Positions 1-9,987 of a stretch of 64,000 nucleotides of DNA are shown here, piece by piece. Positions within the stretch are counted from its first letter, which is position 1. Each line of letters opens with the position of its first letter. The notes beneath the pieces were generated by a model. That model was not told the origin of the DNA and did no database searches. It saw nothing but the letters and a program-made list of their open reading frames with translations. The stretch is from Streptomyces sp. 840.1. Its GTDB lineage: Bacteria > Actinomycetota > Actinomycetes > Streptomycetales > Streptomycetaceae. The DNA lies in NCBI RefSeq assembly GCF_003751445.1, contig NZ_RJUU01000001.1, positions 5,074,001-5,138,000 of the forward strand. The letters run 5' to 3'. Both the position numbers and the translations under genes were made by a program.

Positions 1-2712
1 TTCGCGCCCTACCCCCGGCTCTCCGCCAAGGACGTCCACCGCTTCACCCATCACGACTACGTCGACCGGGTGGGACTCGCCGTCACGGTGGGCGGCGAGT
101 TCATCGCCACCGTCCGCTACGACCGGATCGACGCCACGGGCCGGCCCGCCTCCGCCCCGGCCGACGAGGCCGAGGTCGCCTTCCTCGTCCAGGACGCGCA
201 CCAGGGCCGGGGCGTCGCCTCCACGCTGCTCGAACACATCGCGGCCGTCGCCCGCGAGCGCGGCATCAGGCGCTTCGCCGCCGAAGTGCTGCCCGCCAAC
301 AACAAGATGATCAAGGTGTTCCGGGACGCCGGGTACACCCAGCAGCGCAGCTTCGAGGACGGCTCCGTCCACCTCACCCTGGACCTCGAACCCACCGCCG
401 AGTCGCTCGCCGTCCAGCGCGCCCGTGAACAGCGGGCCGAGGCGCGGTCCGTGCAGCGGCTGCTCGCCCCCGGCTCCGTCGCCGTCATCGGCGCCGGGCG
501 CAACCCCGGCGGGGTCGGCCGCACGGTCCTGCGCAACCTCCTGGGCGCGGGCTACACCGGCCGCACCTACGCGGTGAACAGCGCCTACGCAGCCGATCAG
601 GCCACCATCGACGGGGTACCCGCCCACCGCTCCCTCGGCGGGATCGGCGAACCGGTCGACCTCGCCGTCGTCGCCGTACCCGCCGAGCGGGTGCCCGAGG
701 CCGTCGCGGACTGCGGGGAACACGGCGTCCAGGGGCTCGTCGTCCTGTCCGCCGGATACGCCGAGTGGGGCGCCGAGGGCCGCGAACGCCAGCGCGAACT
801 GGTGCGCCAGGCCCGCTCGTACGGCATGCGCATCATCGGCCCGAACGCCTTCGGGGTCATCAACAACTCCGAGGCGGTCCGGCTGAACGCCTCGCTCGCC
901 CCGGAACGGCCCGCGTCCGGGCGCATCGGCCTGTTCACCCAGTCCGGCGCGATCGGCATCGCGCTGCTCTCCGGGCTCTACCGGCGCGGAGCGGGACTCT
1001 CCACCTTCATCTCGGCCGGGAACCGCGCCGACATCTCCGGCAACGACTTCCTCCAGTACTGGTACGAGGACCCGGACACCGATGTCGCCCTGCTGTACCT
1101 CGAATCGCTCGGCAACCCCCGCAAGTTCACCCGCCTCGCCCGGCGTACCGCCGCCGTGAAGCCGGTGGTCGTGGTGAAGGGCGCCCGGCACAGCGGCTCC
1201 ACCCCGCCGGGCCACGCCGTACCCATCAGCCGGATCCCGGACGCCACCGTCTCCGCGCTGATGCGGCAGGCGGGCGTGATCCGCGTCGACACGGTGACCG
1301 AGATGGTCGACGCGGGCCTGCTCCTCGCGGACCAGCCGCTCCCGGCGGGCGGCCGCGTCGCGATCCTCGGCAACTCCGAGTCCCTCGGGCTGCTCACGTA
1401 CGACGCCTGCCTGGCCGAGGGGCTCCGCCCGCGTCCGCCGCGCGACCTCACCACCGCCGCCACCCCGCAGGACTTCCGGGACGCGCTGGCCGAGGCGCTG
1501 GCCGACGAGGGCTGCGACGCGGTGATCGTGACGGCGATCCCCTGGGTGGGCGAGGACGGCGAGGCCGAGCAGGGCGACGGCGAGGTGCTGGCCACCGCCC
1601 TGCACACGGCGGCCGCCGCGGGACCGGCCAAGCCGGTGGCCGTCGTCCACGTGGAGATCGGCGGCCTCGCGGAGGCCCTTGCCGCGGCCACCAGCACGGT
1701 GGCCCAGCAGCGCCCCGGCCAGGCGCCGCCCCCGGCCACGACACCGCTCACCACAGCGCCCCCGGCGGACCCCGCGCCGCCCGGCGGACCGGACACCGAG
1801 CCTGCGGCGACCGCCCCCGGGGGAGCCCGCGCCACCGGCCGGATCCCCGCGTACCCGGCCGCCGAACGCGCCGTCCGCGCGCTCTCGGAAGCCGTCAAGT
1901 ACGCCCAGTGGCGACGCCAGGCGGCGGTCCCCGGCAAGGTGCCCGAGTTCCTCGACGACACCATCGACGAGCCGGGCGCCGCAGCCCATATCGAGGCCCT
2001 GCTCGGCGAGGACCCCGATCCGCGCGGCAGGCCGCTGTCGCCCGACGAGGCCCGCGAGCTGCTGGCCCGCTACGGCATCACCGTCCGGCCGACGCTGCCC
2101 GCCCCCGACGCCGAGGCGGCCGTCGCCGCCGCAGCGCGACTCGGCTACCCGGTCGCGCTGAAGACCACCGCACCCCACCTGCGCCACCGCGCCGACCTCG
2201 GCGGTGTCCGGCTGGACCTCGCCAACGAGGCGGCACTGCGCCGCGCCTACGGCGAGCTGACCGAACTGCTGGGCAAGCCAGCCGAGCTCCGGCCCGTGGT
2301 GCAGGCCATGGCGCCGCGCGGGGTCGACACCGTCGTACGGGCAACGATCGACCCGGCCGCGGGCGCCGTCCTCTCCTTCGGCCTGGCGGGCGCGCCCTCC
2401 GAGCTGCTGGGCGACACCGCCCACCGGCTGGTCCCGGCCACCGACCGGGACGCCGCCGAGCTGATCCGCTCGATCCGGGCCGCCCCGGTCCTCTTCGGCT
2501 GGCGCGGCTCGGCGCCCGTGGACACCGCGGCCCTGGAAGAACTCCTGCTCAGGGTCTCGCTGCTGGTCGACGACCACCCCGAGGTGGTCGCCGTCGCCCT
2601 GGAGCCCGTCGTGGTCGCCACCCAGGGGCTGACGGTCCTCGGGGCGAGCGTCCGGCTCTCGCCGCCCCCGGCCCGTACCGACCTCGGCCCCCGCCGGCTC
2701 TCCAACTACTGA
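1..2712 (+). CDS. patA: GNAT acetyltransferase / NDP-forming acyl-CoA synthetase fusion (PatA-like), 5' truncated by window
   Basis: The reading frame is open from base 1, so the true start lies upstream; 903 residues are visible. A GNAT domain comes first, with the acetyl-CoA pyrophosphate loop QGRGVA at about visible residues 68-73. It is followed by an NDP-forming acyl-CoA synthetase architecture: a CoA-binding Rossmann domain (VAVIGAGRNPGGVG, about 160), succinyl-CoA-ligase-like domains, a Pro/Ala-rich linker (about nt 1710-1840) and a C-terminal ATP-grasp region (about nt 2030-2700). A GNAT placed N-terminal to the synthetase is the order of Streptomyces lividans PatA, a protein lysine acetyltransferase that controls acyl-CoA synthetases; the assignment rests on that architecture. 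The synthetase half of such proteins is usually a sensor rather than an enzyme. The missing N-terminus cannot be judged. Confidence 0.85.
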   Translation, partial: FAPYPRLSAKDVHRFTHHDYVDRVGLAVTVGGEFIATVRYDRIDATGRPASAPADEAEVAFLVQDAHQGRGVASTLLEHIAAVARERGIRRFAAEVLPANNKMIKVFRDAGYTQQRSFEDGSVHLTLDLEPTAESLAVQRAREQRAEARSVQRLLAPGSVAVIGAGRNPGGVGRTVLRNLLGAGYTGRTYAVNSAYAADQATIDGVPAHRSLGGIGEPVDLAVVAVPAERVPEAVADCGEHGVQGLVVLSAGYAEWGAEGRERQRELVRQARSYGMRIIGPNAFGVINNSEAVRLNASLAPERPASGRIGLFTQSGAIGIALLSGLYRRGAGLSTFISAGNRADISGNDFLQYWYEDPDTDVALLYLESLGNPRKFTRLARRTAAVKPVVVVKGARHSGSTPPGHAVPISRIPDATVSALMRQAGVIRVDTVTEMVDAGLLLADQPLPAGGRVAILGNSESLGLLTYDACLAEGLRPRPPRDLTTAATPQDFRDALAEALADEGCDAVIVTAIPWVGEDGEAEQGDGEVLATALHTAAAAGPAKPVAVVHVEIGGLAEALAAATSTVAQQRPGQAPPPATTPLTTAPPADPAPPGGPDTEPAATAPGGARATGRIPAYPAAERAVRALSEAVKYAQWRRQAAVPGKVPEFLDDTIDEPGAAAHIEALLGEDPDPRGRPLSPDEARELLARYGITVRPTLPAPDAEAAVAAAARLGYPVALKTTAPHLRHRADLGGVRLDLANEAALRRAYGELTELLGKPAELRPVVQAMAPRGVDTVVRATIDPAAGAVLSFGLAGAPSELLGDTAHRLVPATDRDAAELIRSIRAAPVLFGWRGSAPVDTAALEELLLRVSLLVDDHPEVVAVALEPVVVATQGLTVLGASVRLSPPPARTDLGPRRLSNY

Positions 2713-2804
2713 CCAGCCCCGGTCCGCGCCGCCCCCGGACGCCGTCCGGCGCGGGGCGGGCGGGACGTCCCCGGCAGCCACCAGCCCCCCGTAGGATGGT
2801 CCGT

Positions 2805-3401
2805 ATGGCTAAGACCGGTACGACGACCCAGGGGCTGCGCGCGGCGATCGAGCGCAGTGGCTACTACCCGGCCCTCGTGGCCGAGGCGGTGGAGGCCGCC
2901 GTCGGCGGGGAGCCGGTCGCTTCGTACCTGGTGCACCAGGAGACCACCTTCGACTCCAACGAGGTGCGCCGGCACGTCACCGTCCTGGTGCTCACGGACA
3001 ACCGTTTCGTCGTCAGCCACACCGACGAGCAGAACGCCGACACCAGCTCCCCGACGCCCTACGCCACCACCTCGACCGAGTCGGTCAAGCTCGACCGGAT
3101 CTCCTCGGTCGTGGTGAGCCGCGTCGTGGCCAACCCGGAGAAGTACGTCCCCGGCACGCTGCCCCGCGAGGTCGTCCTGACCATCGGCTGGGGCGCGGTC
3201 TCCCGGATCGACCTGGAGCCCGCCGCCTGCGGTGACCCCAACTGCGAGGCGGACCACGGCTACACCGGCAGCTCCACCGCCGACGACCTGAGCCTGCGGG
3301 TCAGCGAGGCCGGCGACGGCCCCGACACCGTGCGCCAGACCCTCGCCTTCGCGCAGGCGCTCTCGGAGGCCACGGCCGCGACCGCCTCGGCCGACCGCTG
3401 A
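2805..3401 (+). CDS. DUF5998 family protein
   Basis: A 198-residue cytoplasmic protein of unknown function in the actinobacterial DUF5998 family. It starts MAKTGTTTQGLRAAIERSGY and has no signal peptide or membrane segment. The middle looks like a β-rich, PH-like fold (HVTVLVLTDNRFVVSHTDEQ; SSVVVSRVVA), and there is a short Cys/His patch (CGDPNCEADHGY) near residue 148. An in-frame ATG at 2796 would add three residues; 2805 is preferred because the purine-rich AGGATGG lies just upstream. Its TGA overlaps the ATG of the next gene by one base (TGATG), so the two are probably translationally coupled. The same pair is common in Streptomyces. Confidence 0.8.
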   Translation: MAKTGTTTQGLRAAIERSGYYPALVAEAVEAAVGGEPVASYLVHQETTFDSNEVRRHVTVLVLTDNRFVVSHTDEQNADTSSPTPYATTSTESVKLDRISSVVVSRVVANPEKYVPGTLPREVVLTIGWGAVSRIDLEPAACGDPNCEADHGYTGSSTADDLSLRVSEAGDGPDTVRQTLAFAQALSEATAATASADR

Positions 3402-4588
3402 TGGCCCAGCCGGCCTGGCAGGACCCGGAGCCGCTGGGCGTCGACACCGCCCCCGTGCCCGAGTACGGCAGCGGCTCGCTGGCCGATCTGCTGCCCACGC
3501 TCGTCGCGGGACAGGGTGTGCCGGGGTTCACGCAGGCGATCGCGGAGCTCACGCCCGCCGACCGCAACTGCGTCTTCCTGATCGACGGCCTCGGCTGGGA
3601 GCAGATCAGGGCCCATCCCGACGAGGCGCCCTTCCTGTACTCGCTGCTGCCCACCTCGCGCGGCGGCACCGGCCGCCCGATAACAGCCGGTTTCCCGGCC
3701 ACCACGGCGACCTCGCTGGCCTCGGTCGGTACCGGGCTGCCCCCGGGCGAGCACGGCCTGCCCGGGTACACCGTGCGCAATCCGGCGACCGGCGCGCTGA
3801 TGAACCAGCTGCGCTGGCGGCCCTGGGCGGAGCCCAAGGTCTGGCAGCCGCATCCCACCGTCTTCACGCTGGCCGACGCGGCCGGAGTGCGTACCGCGCA
3901 GGTGTCCGCGCCCTCCTTCGAGCAGACCCCGCTCACCAAGGTCGCGCTCAGCGGCGGCTCGTTCCTCGGCCGGCTGACCGGCGAGGACCGGATGGACGTC
4001 GCGGCCCAGCGGCTGGCCGCCGGTGACCGCTCGCTCGTCTACACCTACTACAGCGAGGTCGACGGCATGGGGCACCGCTTCGGCGTCGACTCCGACGCCT
4101 GGCGCGGCCAGCTGATGCACGTCGACGGACTGGCCAGGCGGCTGGCGGAACAGCTCCCGCCGCGCTCGGCCCTGTACATCACCGCCGACCACGGCATGAT
4201 CGACATCCCGTTCGACGAGCAGTCCCGGATCGACTTCGACGAGGACTGGGAGCTGCGCGCCGGTGTCGCGCTGCTCGGCGGCGAGGGCCGCGCCCGCCAT
4301 GTGTACGCCGTCCCGGGTGCCGAGGCCGATGTGCTGACGGTCTGGCGCGAGGTGCTCGGCGAGCAGTTCTGGGTGGCGAGCCGGGACGAGGCGGTGGCGG
4401 CGGGCTGGTTCGGTCCCCGCGTCGACGACCGGGTCGTCGGCCGGATCGGTGACGTGGTCGCCGCGGCCCACGACGACGTGGTGATCATCGCTTCCGACAA
4501 CGAGCCCCACGAGTCCGCGATGGTGGGCATGCACGGTTCGATGACCCCCGTCGAGCAGCTCGTCCCGCTCCTCGAAGTACGCTCCTGA
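3401..4588 (+). CDS. alkaline phosphatase / nucleotide pyrophosphatase family protein
   Basis: A 395-residue enzyme of the alkaline phosphatase superfamily (type I phosphodiesterase/nucleotide pyrophosphatase branch). Visible signatures are the first metal-binding Asp in FLIDGLGW (about 65), a likely Thr nucleophile in AGFPATTATSLASVG (about 92-106), a VDGMGHRFG Asp/His pair (about 223) and ITADHGM (about 262), which carries the second metal set. No signal peptide is evident, so it is probably cytoplasmic. It should hydrolyse a phosphate mono- or diester with two divalent metals, but the substrate cannot be told from sequence. Start and upstream stop share one base. Confidence 0.82.
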   Translation: MAQPAWQDPEPLGVDTAPVPEYGSGSLADLLPTLVAGQGVPGFTQAIAELTPADRNCVFLIDGLGWEQIRAHPDEAPFLYSLLPTSRGGTGRPITAGFPATTATSLASVGTGLPPGEHGLPGYTVRNPATGALMNQLRWRPWAEPKVWQPHPTVFTLADAAGVRTAQVSAPSFEQTPLTKVALSGGSFLGRLTGEDRMDVAAQRLAAGDRSLVYTYYSEVDGMGHRFGVDSDAWRGQLMHVDGLARRLAEQLPPRSALYITADHGMIDIPFDEQSRIDFDEDWELRAGVALLGGEGRARHVYAVPGAEADVLTVWREVLGEQFWVASRDEAVAAGWFGPRVDDRVVGRIGDVVAAAHDDVVIIASDNEPHESAMVGMHGSMTPVEQLVPLLEVRS

Positions 4589-4638
4589 ACTCGGTCCTCC
4601 GACCCTCCACGCCCGTCCCGAAAGGTGCTCGACCCCTC

Positions 4639-5289
4639 ATGCCCGAGCTGGTCTTCTTCTCCGGAACCATGGACTGCGGGAAGAGCACACTCGCACTCCA
4701 GATCGGGCACAACCGGTCGGCACGGGGCCTCCAGGGCGTGATCTTCACCCGGGACGACCGGGCGGGGGAGGGGAAACTGTCCTCCCGGCTGGGCCTGGTG
4801 ACGGACGCGGTCGAGGCGGACGAAGGGATGGACCTGTACGCGTACGTGGTGGCCCGGCTGTCCAAGGGCGCCAGGGTCGACTACGCGATCGTGGACGAGG
4901 CGCAGTTCCTGGCCCCGGACCAGATCGACCAGCTGGCCCGCGTCGTGGACGACCTGGAGATGGACGTCTTCGCGTTCGGGATCACCACGGACTTCCGTAC
5001 GAAGCTGTTCCCCGGTTCGCAGCGGCTGATCGAGCTGGCGGACCGGGTCGAGCAGCTTCAGGTCGAGGCCCTGTGCTGGTGCGGGGCCCGTGCGACGCAC
5101 AACGCCCGGACGATAGAGGGCGAGATGGTCGTCGAGGGCGCCCAGGTCGTGGTCGGTGACGTGAACCGCGCGGCGGGCGAGGTCGGTTACGAGGTCCTGT
5201 GCCGCCGCCACCACTCGCGCCGGGTGACCGCCGCGTCCGCGAGGGCCGGGGCGCTGTCGCCCGACGTCCTGCCGGTGTCGCCCTCCTGA
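4639..5289 (+). CDS. tdk: thymidine kinase
   Basis: A 216-residue type II thymidine kinase that phosphorylates thymidine to dTMP in pyrimidine salvage. The Walker A loop GTMDCGKST is at residues 9-17, and a Walker B/catalytic region IVDEAQFL is near 87. A lasso and zinc-binding module with Cys pairs (LCWCGARATH about 151; LCRRHHS about 196) closes the protein, as in the family. Length is normal. The start follows an AAAGG-like site (AAAGGTGC) upstream of 4639. The gene is separated from the phosphatase by about 50 bases and may share its transcript. Confidence 0.9.
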   Translation: MPELVFFSGTMDCGKSTLALQIGHNRSARGLQGVIFTRDDRAGEGKLSSRLGLVTDAVEADEGMDLYAYVVARLSKGARVDYAIVDEAQFLAPDQIDQLARVVDDLEMDVFAFGITTDFRTKLFPGSQRLIELADRVEQLQVEALCWCGARATHNARTIEGEMVVEGAQVVVGDVNRAAGEVGYEVLCRRHHSRRVTAASARAGALSPDVLPVSPS

Positions 5290-5562
5290 CTCCGGGTGCG
5301 GCTGCTCCGTGCGGTGACCTGCGGCGGCGCCGATGGCTGATTTTCGGCCGGTTTCGCCGTGCTCGGCGCGCGGAGTGATCCGTGGCATAACGGTTCCGGA
5401 AATCGCTGGCCGAAAACCGCCGTGCGACCCCTCTCGTAGTGCCGAACTCCTGTTCTAGAGTCGCGGGTTGTACGGGGGGTGGCCGGGCCGGTGCCGGGAC
5501 GGGGGATGTGTGTCGGGGAGAGCTCTGCCCACCCTCATCACACACTGGGAGGGACCTTGCAC

Positions 5563-6996
5563 GTGCGATTCGTGGCTCGTACCGCTCTGGTCGTCGCACT
5601 GCTGTCGGCGACCGTCACCGCGACCCCCTCGGCGTCGGCCGCCGAGCACCTGACACCCCGGCCACCCGCCGGGGCGCCGTCCGCCGCCGTCACCGAGACC
5701 CAGCCGGTGGCCGCCTGGCGGCTCGACGACCGCAACGGCTCGGCGTACGCGGCGCAATGGGCGGGGATCTTCCGGGGCCTGCCCGGCCCCGGCGTCCGCT
5801 TCGGGGACGAGGGCCCCGACGGCAGGACGCCGGGCACCGCGCACTTCGACGGGGGCTACTTCAGCTACGTGAACACGGACGCCGGGGCCGTGGATACCCG
5901 ACAGGCCTTCACCGCCGGCGTATGGGTGCGCCCCGATGACACCGGGCGGGACATGACGGCCATCAACCAGGCCGGTATTTCGACCGTGCCCAACTTCTCC
6001 CTCGGCACGACCACCGACGACGCGGGGAAGCCCGCCTTCGCCTTCACGCTGCCGTCGGCCGACGGTGGCCGCACCGTCGTCACCGGCGGTACCCCGCAGG
6101 CGGGCGAGTGGGCTTACCTCGCCGGGGTCTACGACCCCGCGAACGGCACCGCGCGGCTCTACGTCGACGGCGCTCAGGCGGCCGCCGGGGACGCGGCGGT
6201 GCCCGAGGACACCGTCCTGTGGAACTTCGTGATGGGGCGCGACGGCAACGACCGCTCGAAGCAGTGGGAGGGCTATCTCGCGGACGTCAGGCTGTGGGAC
6301 TCCGTCATCGATCCGGCCGAGCTCGCCGAGCTCGGCCGCCGCAAGCCGCGGCTCAGGGCCTACTGGCCGCTGGAGGGCGCCGAGGACTGGGGCGACGGGC
6401 AGCCGGTTTTCCCCGAAGTGAACCACCGCGCGCACTTCCTGGCCGGCGGCGACGCCCATGTCATCACTGATGACGCGCTGGCGGGAGGCGGCAGCGTCTC
6501 GCTGGACGGCGACGGTGACTTCCTCGAAAGCGACATCCCGCCGTTCGACACGTCCAGGAGCTGGGCCGTCTCCGCGAAGGTCCGGCTGCACGGAACTCCC
6601 GACCGGGACATGGCCGTGCTCTCGCAGATCGGCTGGCAGGCGGACGCCTTCACCCTCCGCTACCGGGCGGCGGACCGGACCTGGCAGGCCGTCCTCGCCC
6701 ACGCCGACGAGCCGGACGCCACCACGACGCGGATCGGCGCGCCCGCCCGGGGCGGCATCCAGACGCTGCTGCTGCAGTACGACGAGAGGGCCGGCAACGT
6801 CCAGCTCTGGATCGACGGCACCCTCGCCGGCAGTGCGCCGTACGCGGCGGCCGACGCCTGGGAGGCCGCGAGGTACCTCCAGGCAGGCCGGGACTCGGCG
6901 GCCGACGGGGTCGGCGCCCACTACCTCGACGGCGACATCGACGAGGTGCACACCTGGGCCGGAGTGCTCTCGCAGGGGGAGATCAACGCGCTCTGA
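5563..6996 (+). CDS. secreted LamG-domain (concanavalin A-like) protein
   Basis: About 477 residues, beginning with a Sec signal peptide (VRFVARTALVVALLSATV, then ASA-A cleavage near residue 27). Two LamG/ConA-like lectin domains follow: the first around residues 45-240 (AAWRLDD... VWVRPDD... GVYDPANGTARLYVDG), the second around 275-470 with the same pattern (YWPLEGAE, LQYDERAGNVQLWIDG). It is probably extracellular and carbohydrate- or protein-binding; no catalytic domain is attached. GTG 5563 is chosen because GGGAGGG (5547-5553) sits nine bases before it; TTG 5557 and ATG 5479 are alternatives. The 3' end overlaps the convergent gene by 14 bases. Confidence 0.8.
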   Translation: MRFVARTALVVALLSATVTATPSASAAEHLTPRPPAGAPSAAVTETQPVAAWRLDDRNGSAYAAQWAGIFRGLPGPGVRFGDEGPDGRTPGTAHFDGGYFSYVNTDAGAVDTRQAFTAGVWVRPDDTGRDMTAINQAGISTVPNFSLGTTTDDAGKPAFAFTLPSADGGRTVVTGGTPQAGEWAYLAGVYDPANGTARLYVDGAQAAAGDAAVPEDTVLWNFVMGRDGNDRSKQWEGYLADVRLWDSVIDPAELAELGRRKPRLRAYWPLEGAEDWGDGQPVFPEVNHRAHFLAGGDAHVITDDALAGGGSVSLDGDGDFLESDIPPFDTSRSWAVSAKVRLHGTPDRDMAVLSQIGWQADAFTLRYRAADRTWQAVLAHADEPDATTTRIGAPARGGIQTLLLQYDERAGNVQLWIDGTLAGSAPYAAADAWEAARYLQAGRDSAADGVGAHYLDGDIDEVHTWAGVLSQGEINAL

Positions 6997-7732
6997 CCGA
7001 GGCGTGGGGCAGCGCCTGCCCCGCGAGCAGGCCCAGCCCGCCACGCGTGCGCGCCTCGAAGGACTCGATGCGCCGGGCCTGTTCGTCGCTGAGCACGTCG
7101 CACACCCAGTCCCAGTGCAGCGCCACCCGGTCACCGGGGCGGACGCCGTCGATCAGCGTCCGCCCGCCGGCCGCGAGGCGCACCGTCTCCTCCCGCCAGT
7201 CACCGGCGGCGGTCCCGCTCCCGTCCCAGACCAGCGGGCGGGACCGGACGGTCGCCACCTCGCCGCCGCCCGTGAGCACCACGCCCGTCCGGATGCGGCA
7301 CCGGTCCAGGACGGACAGCGCCGTCGGGTTCCCGTCCGGCCCGAGCATCCGCGCCCACGGGTACACCTCGAACACCTGGAAGCTGTGGTGGGCCAGCGCC
7401 CGCCCCGCCGCCTCCCGCCAGGTGCCGCCCAGCTGGCCGCGGAACCGGTCGGACAGCCGCTCGACCAGGGCGGCCGGATCGGCGAGGTCCAGCAGCTCGT
7501 TGCCGATCCAGTAGGCCTCGACCACCCGCACATCGAGCGGGTCCGGGATCCCGGCCGCCTCCGCGAGGAACTGGAGATAGCACCAGGCCCCCTCGAACTG
7601 CCGGGCCCGCCGCTCGATGCCCGCGGTCTCCTCCCGGCGCAGGAGCGCGGCGGCGTCGGCGGGCCCGCAGTAGCCGAGCTCGTTGGGCGGGTAGGCGTAT
7701 CGCGCGAACAGCAGCGCGCCCTCAGCACTCAC
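6983..7732 (-). CDS. DUF6390-like hydrogenase-locus protein
   Basis: A 249-residue protein at the tail of the hydrogenase operon, 33 bases after hypE and on the same strand. I recognise it as resembling DUF6390, a family found beside actinobacterial [NiFe]-hydrogenase genes; its role is unknown. The N-terminus (LLFARYAYPPNELGYCGPAD) is distinctive. The rest is mainly helical and rich in Trp and Arg, without cysteine clusters or membrane segments, so it is unlikely to bind Fe-S. It starts at GTG 7732. The last 14 bases overlap the convergent LamG gene. A maturation or regulatory role is inferred from position only. Confidence 0.72.
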   Translation of the reverse strand: MSAEGALLFARYAYPPNELGYCGPADAAALLRREETAGIERRARQFEGAWCYLQFLAEAAGIPDPLDVRVVEAYWIGNELLDLADPAALVERLSDRFRGQLGGTWREAAGRALAHHSFQVFEVYPWARMLGPDGNPTALSVLDRCRIRTGVVLTGGGEVATVRSRPLVWDGSGTAAGDWREETVRLAAGGRTLIDGVRPGDRVALHWDWVCDVLSDEQARRIESFEARTRGGLGLLAGQALPHASVRAR

Positions 7733-7765
7733 TCGGCCGGTCCTCGGTAGTCGTCCGCCACGGTC

Positions 7766-8887
7766 TCAGCAGATCCTCGGCAGTTGCTCACCGATCGGCA
7801 GCCCGATCACCCGGCTCCCGCCCAGGCCCGTCCGCGCCACCACCATCCCCGCGTGGTCCGGCACGCAACTGCCGATCGAGCACGCGGACCGCCCCAGCGG
7901 ATGAGCCCGCATCGCCGCCAGTACCCGGTCCGCGTCCTCGGCGGGAACGAGGGCGATCAGTTTGCCCTCGTTGGCCACCTGGAGCGGGTCGAGCCCGAGC
8001 AGACTGCACGCGTCCCGGACCTCGGACGGCACCGGCAGCAGCCGTTCCACCAGCTCGATGCCCACCTCCGAGGCGCGGGCGATCTCGTTCAGCGAGGCGG
8101 AGACGCCCCCGCGCGTGGGGTCCCGCAGCACATGGACGTCGGCCCCCGTGGCGAGCATGGCGGCGACCAGCCCGTGCAGCGCGGCCGTGTCGCTCTCGAC
8201 CGCCGTACCGAACTCCAGGCCCTCGCGGCAGCTCATCACCGCCACTCCGTGCACCCCGATGTCGCCGCTGACGAGCACGGCGTCGCCGGGGCGGGCCCGG
8301 CGCGCGTTGATGTCGACGCCGGCCGGCACGACACCGATGCCCGAGGTGTTGAGGTAGACACCGTCACCGCTGGCGCGTTCCACGACCTTGGTGTCCCCGG
8401 TGACCAGGCGCACGCCGGCGTCCTCGGCGGCCCGGCCCACGGCCTGCGCGATCCGGCCGAGGACGCTCAGTTCGGTGCCCTCCGCCAGGATGAAGGCGGT
8501 CGACAGGAACAGCGGCGTCGCACCGGACATCGCCAGGTCGTTCACCGTCCCGTTCACCGCCAGGTCACCGATCGACCCGCCGGGGAAGAACATCGGCTTC
8601 ACCACGAACGAGTCCGTCGAGAACGCGAGCCGGGTGCCGGCGCCGACCGACAGAACGGCCGAGTCTCCGAGGTCGGTGGCGGCCGCGGCCCCGTACGCGG
8701 GCAGGAACAGGTGCTCGATCAGCTCGCCGGACATCGCGCCGCCGCCGCCGTGGCCCATCACGACCGTCGGGACGTCCCGCAGCGGTACCGGGCACGACCA
8801 CCCCTCGAAGTCCAGCCCGGCCTGTCCCGGCAGCGCGCCGGGAACGCCGCTCGCCACGTCCGTCAGGTCCTGCATCGCGTCAGTCAC
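7766..8887 (-). CDS. hypE: hydrogenase expression/formation protein HypE
   Basis: HypE (373 residues) dehydrates the thiocarboxamide on its C-terminal cysteine to a thiocyanate and hands CN- to the HypCD complex for the NiFe active site. The diagnostic C-terminal PRIC is present (QLPRIC*), as are the Gly-rich [10 protein letters not shown] near residue 45 and the AIR-synthase-type ATP-binding core ([27 protein letters not shown]). GTG 8887 is chosen because it overlaps the hypD stop as GTGA; ATG 8875 is an alternative. It acts with HypF from the same operon. Confidence 0.93.
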   Translation of the reverse strand: MTDAMQDLTDVASGVPGALPGQAGLDFEGWSCPVPLRDVPTVVMGHGGGGAMSGELIEHLFLPAYGAAAATDLGDSAVLSVGAGTRLAFSTDSFVVKPMFFPGGSIGDLAVNGTVNDLAMSGATPLFLSTAFILAEGTELSVLGRIAQAVGRAAEDAGVRLVTGDTKVVERASGDGVYLNTSGIGVVPAGVDINARRARPGDAVLVSGDIGVHGVAVMSCREGLEFGTAVESDTAALHGLVAAMLATGADVHVLRDPTRGGVSASLNEIARASEVGIELVERLLPVPSEVRDACSLLGLDPLQVANEGKLIALVPAEDADRVLAAMRAHPLGRSACSIGSCVPDHAGMVVARTGLGGSRVIGLPIGEQLPRIC

Positions 8888-9987
8888 TTCGCATCGACCA
8901 GTTCCAGGCGGCGGTGGGTGTAGTACGCGGCGCAGGCGCCCTCGGACGACACCATGGTCGCGCCGAGCGGGTTGCGCGGCGTGCACTCCTTGCCGAACGC
9001 CTCGCACAGGTGAGGCTTGATCAGGCCCTGGAGGACCTCGCCCGAGCGGCAGAGCGACGACTCTGCGGTGTGGATGCCCGTCACGTCGAAGCGCTGCTCC
9101 GCGTCGAACTCGCGGTACTTCTCCGAGAGCCGCCAGCCGCTGCGGGGGATCTCCCCGATGCCGCGCCAGGTCCGGTCCGTCACCTCGAAGACGTCCGCGA
9201 GCATCTTCATGGCGGGCGCGTTGCCCTCGTCGCGCACCGCCCGGGGGTAGGCGTTCTCCATCTCGTGGCGGCCCGATTCGAGCTGGAGGACGGTCCGGCG
9301 GACGCCTTCGAGGATGTCCAGCGGTTCGAAGCCGGTGACCACGATCGGCACCTTGTACTTCTGCGCCAGCGGCGGGTATTCGGCCGTTCCCATCACACTG
9401 CACACATGGCCGGCGGCGAGGAACGCCTGCACCCGGCAGGCCGGGGACTCCATGATCGCGGCGATCGCGGGCGGCACCAGGACGTGGGACACCAGCAGCG
9501 AGAAGTTCCGCACGCCGAGCTGCTTGGCCTGGTACACCGTCATGGCGTTGGCGGGGGCGGTGGTCTCGAACCCGATCCCGAAGAAGACGACCTCGCGGTC
9601 CGGGTTCTCGCGGGCCAGCTTCAGCGCGTCCAGGGGCGAGTACACGACGCGCACGTCGCCGCCGGCGCTCTTGACGGAGAACAGGTCCTGGCTGCTGCCG
9701 GGCACCCGCAGCATGTCACCGAACGAGCAGAAGATGACGCCGGGGCGGGCGGCGATCGCCAGCGCGCGGTCGATCATCTCCAGCGGGGTGACGCAGACGG
9801 GACACCCCGGGCCGTGGATCATCTCCACGCTCTCGGGCAGGAGCTGGTCGATGCCGTGCCGGATGATCGAGTGGGTCTGACCGCCGCAGACCTCCATCAT
9901 CGCCCACTTCCGTGTGGTGGCCGCGTGGATCTGGTCGACCAGCTTCTTCGCGAGGTCGGGGTCGCTGAACTCTTCGAGGTACTTCAC
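8884..9987 (-). CDS. hypD: hydrogenase formation protein HypD
   Basis: HypD (367 residues) is the [4Fe-4S] scaffold on which the Fe(CN)2CO group of the NiFe site is assembled with HypC. The family motifs are intact: [14 protein letters not shown] (about 33-46), [11 protein letters not shown] (about 61-71), [14 protein letters not shown] (about 142-155), and the C-terminal Cys-bearing region that ligates the cluster ([18 protein letters not shown]). Start ATG 9987 overlaps the hypC stop by four bases (ATGA), and its own stop overlaps hypE's GTG, so hypC-D-E are translationally coupled. Confidence 0.95.
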   Translation of the reverse strand: MKYLEEFSDPDLAKKLVDQIHAATTRKWAMMEVCGGQTHSIIRHGIDQLLPESVEMIHGPGCPVCVTPLEMIDRALAIAARPGVIFCSFGDMLRVPGSSQDLFSVKSAGGDVRVVYSPLDALKLARENPDREVVFFGIGFETTAPANAMTVYQAKQLGVRNFSLLVSHVLVPPAIAAIMESPACRVQAFLAAGHVCSVMGTAEYPPLAQKYKVPIVVTGFEPLDILEGVRRTVLQLESGRHEMENAYPRAVRDEGNAPAMKMLADVFEVTDRTWRGIGEIPRSGWRLSEKYREFDAEQRFDVTGIHTAESSLCRSGEVLQGLIKPHLCEAFGKECTPRNPLGATMVSSEGACAAYYTHRRLELVDAK

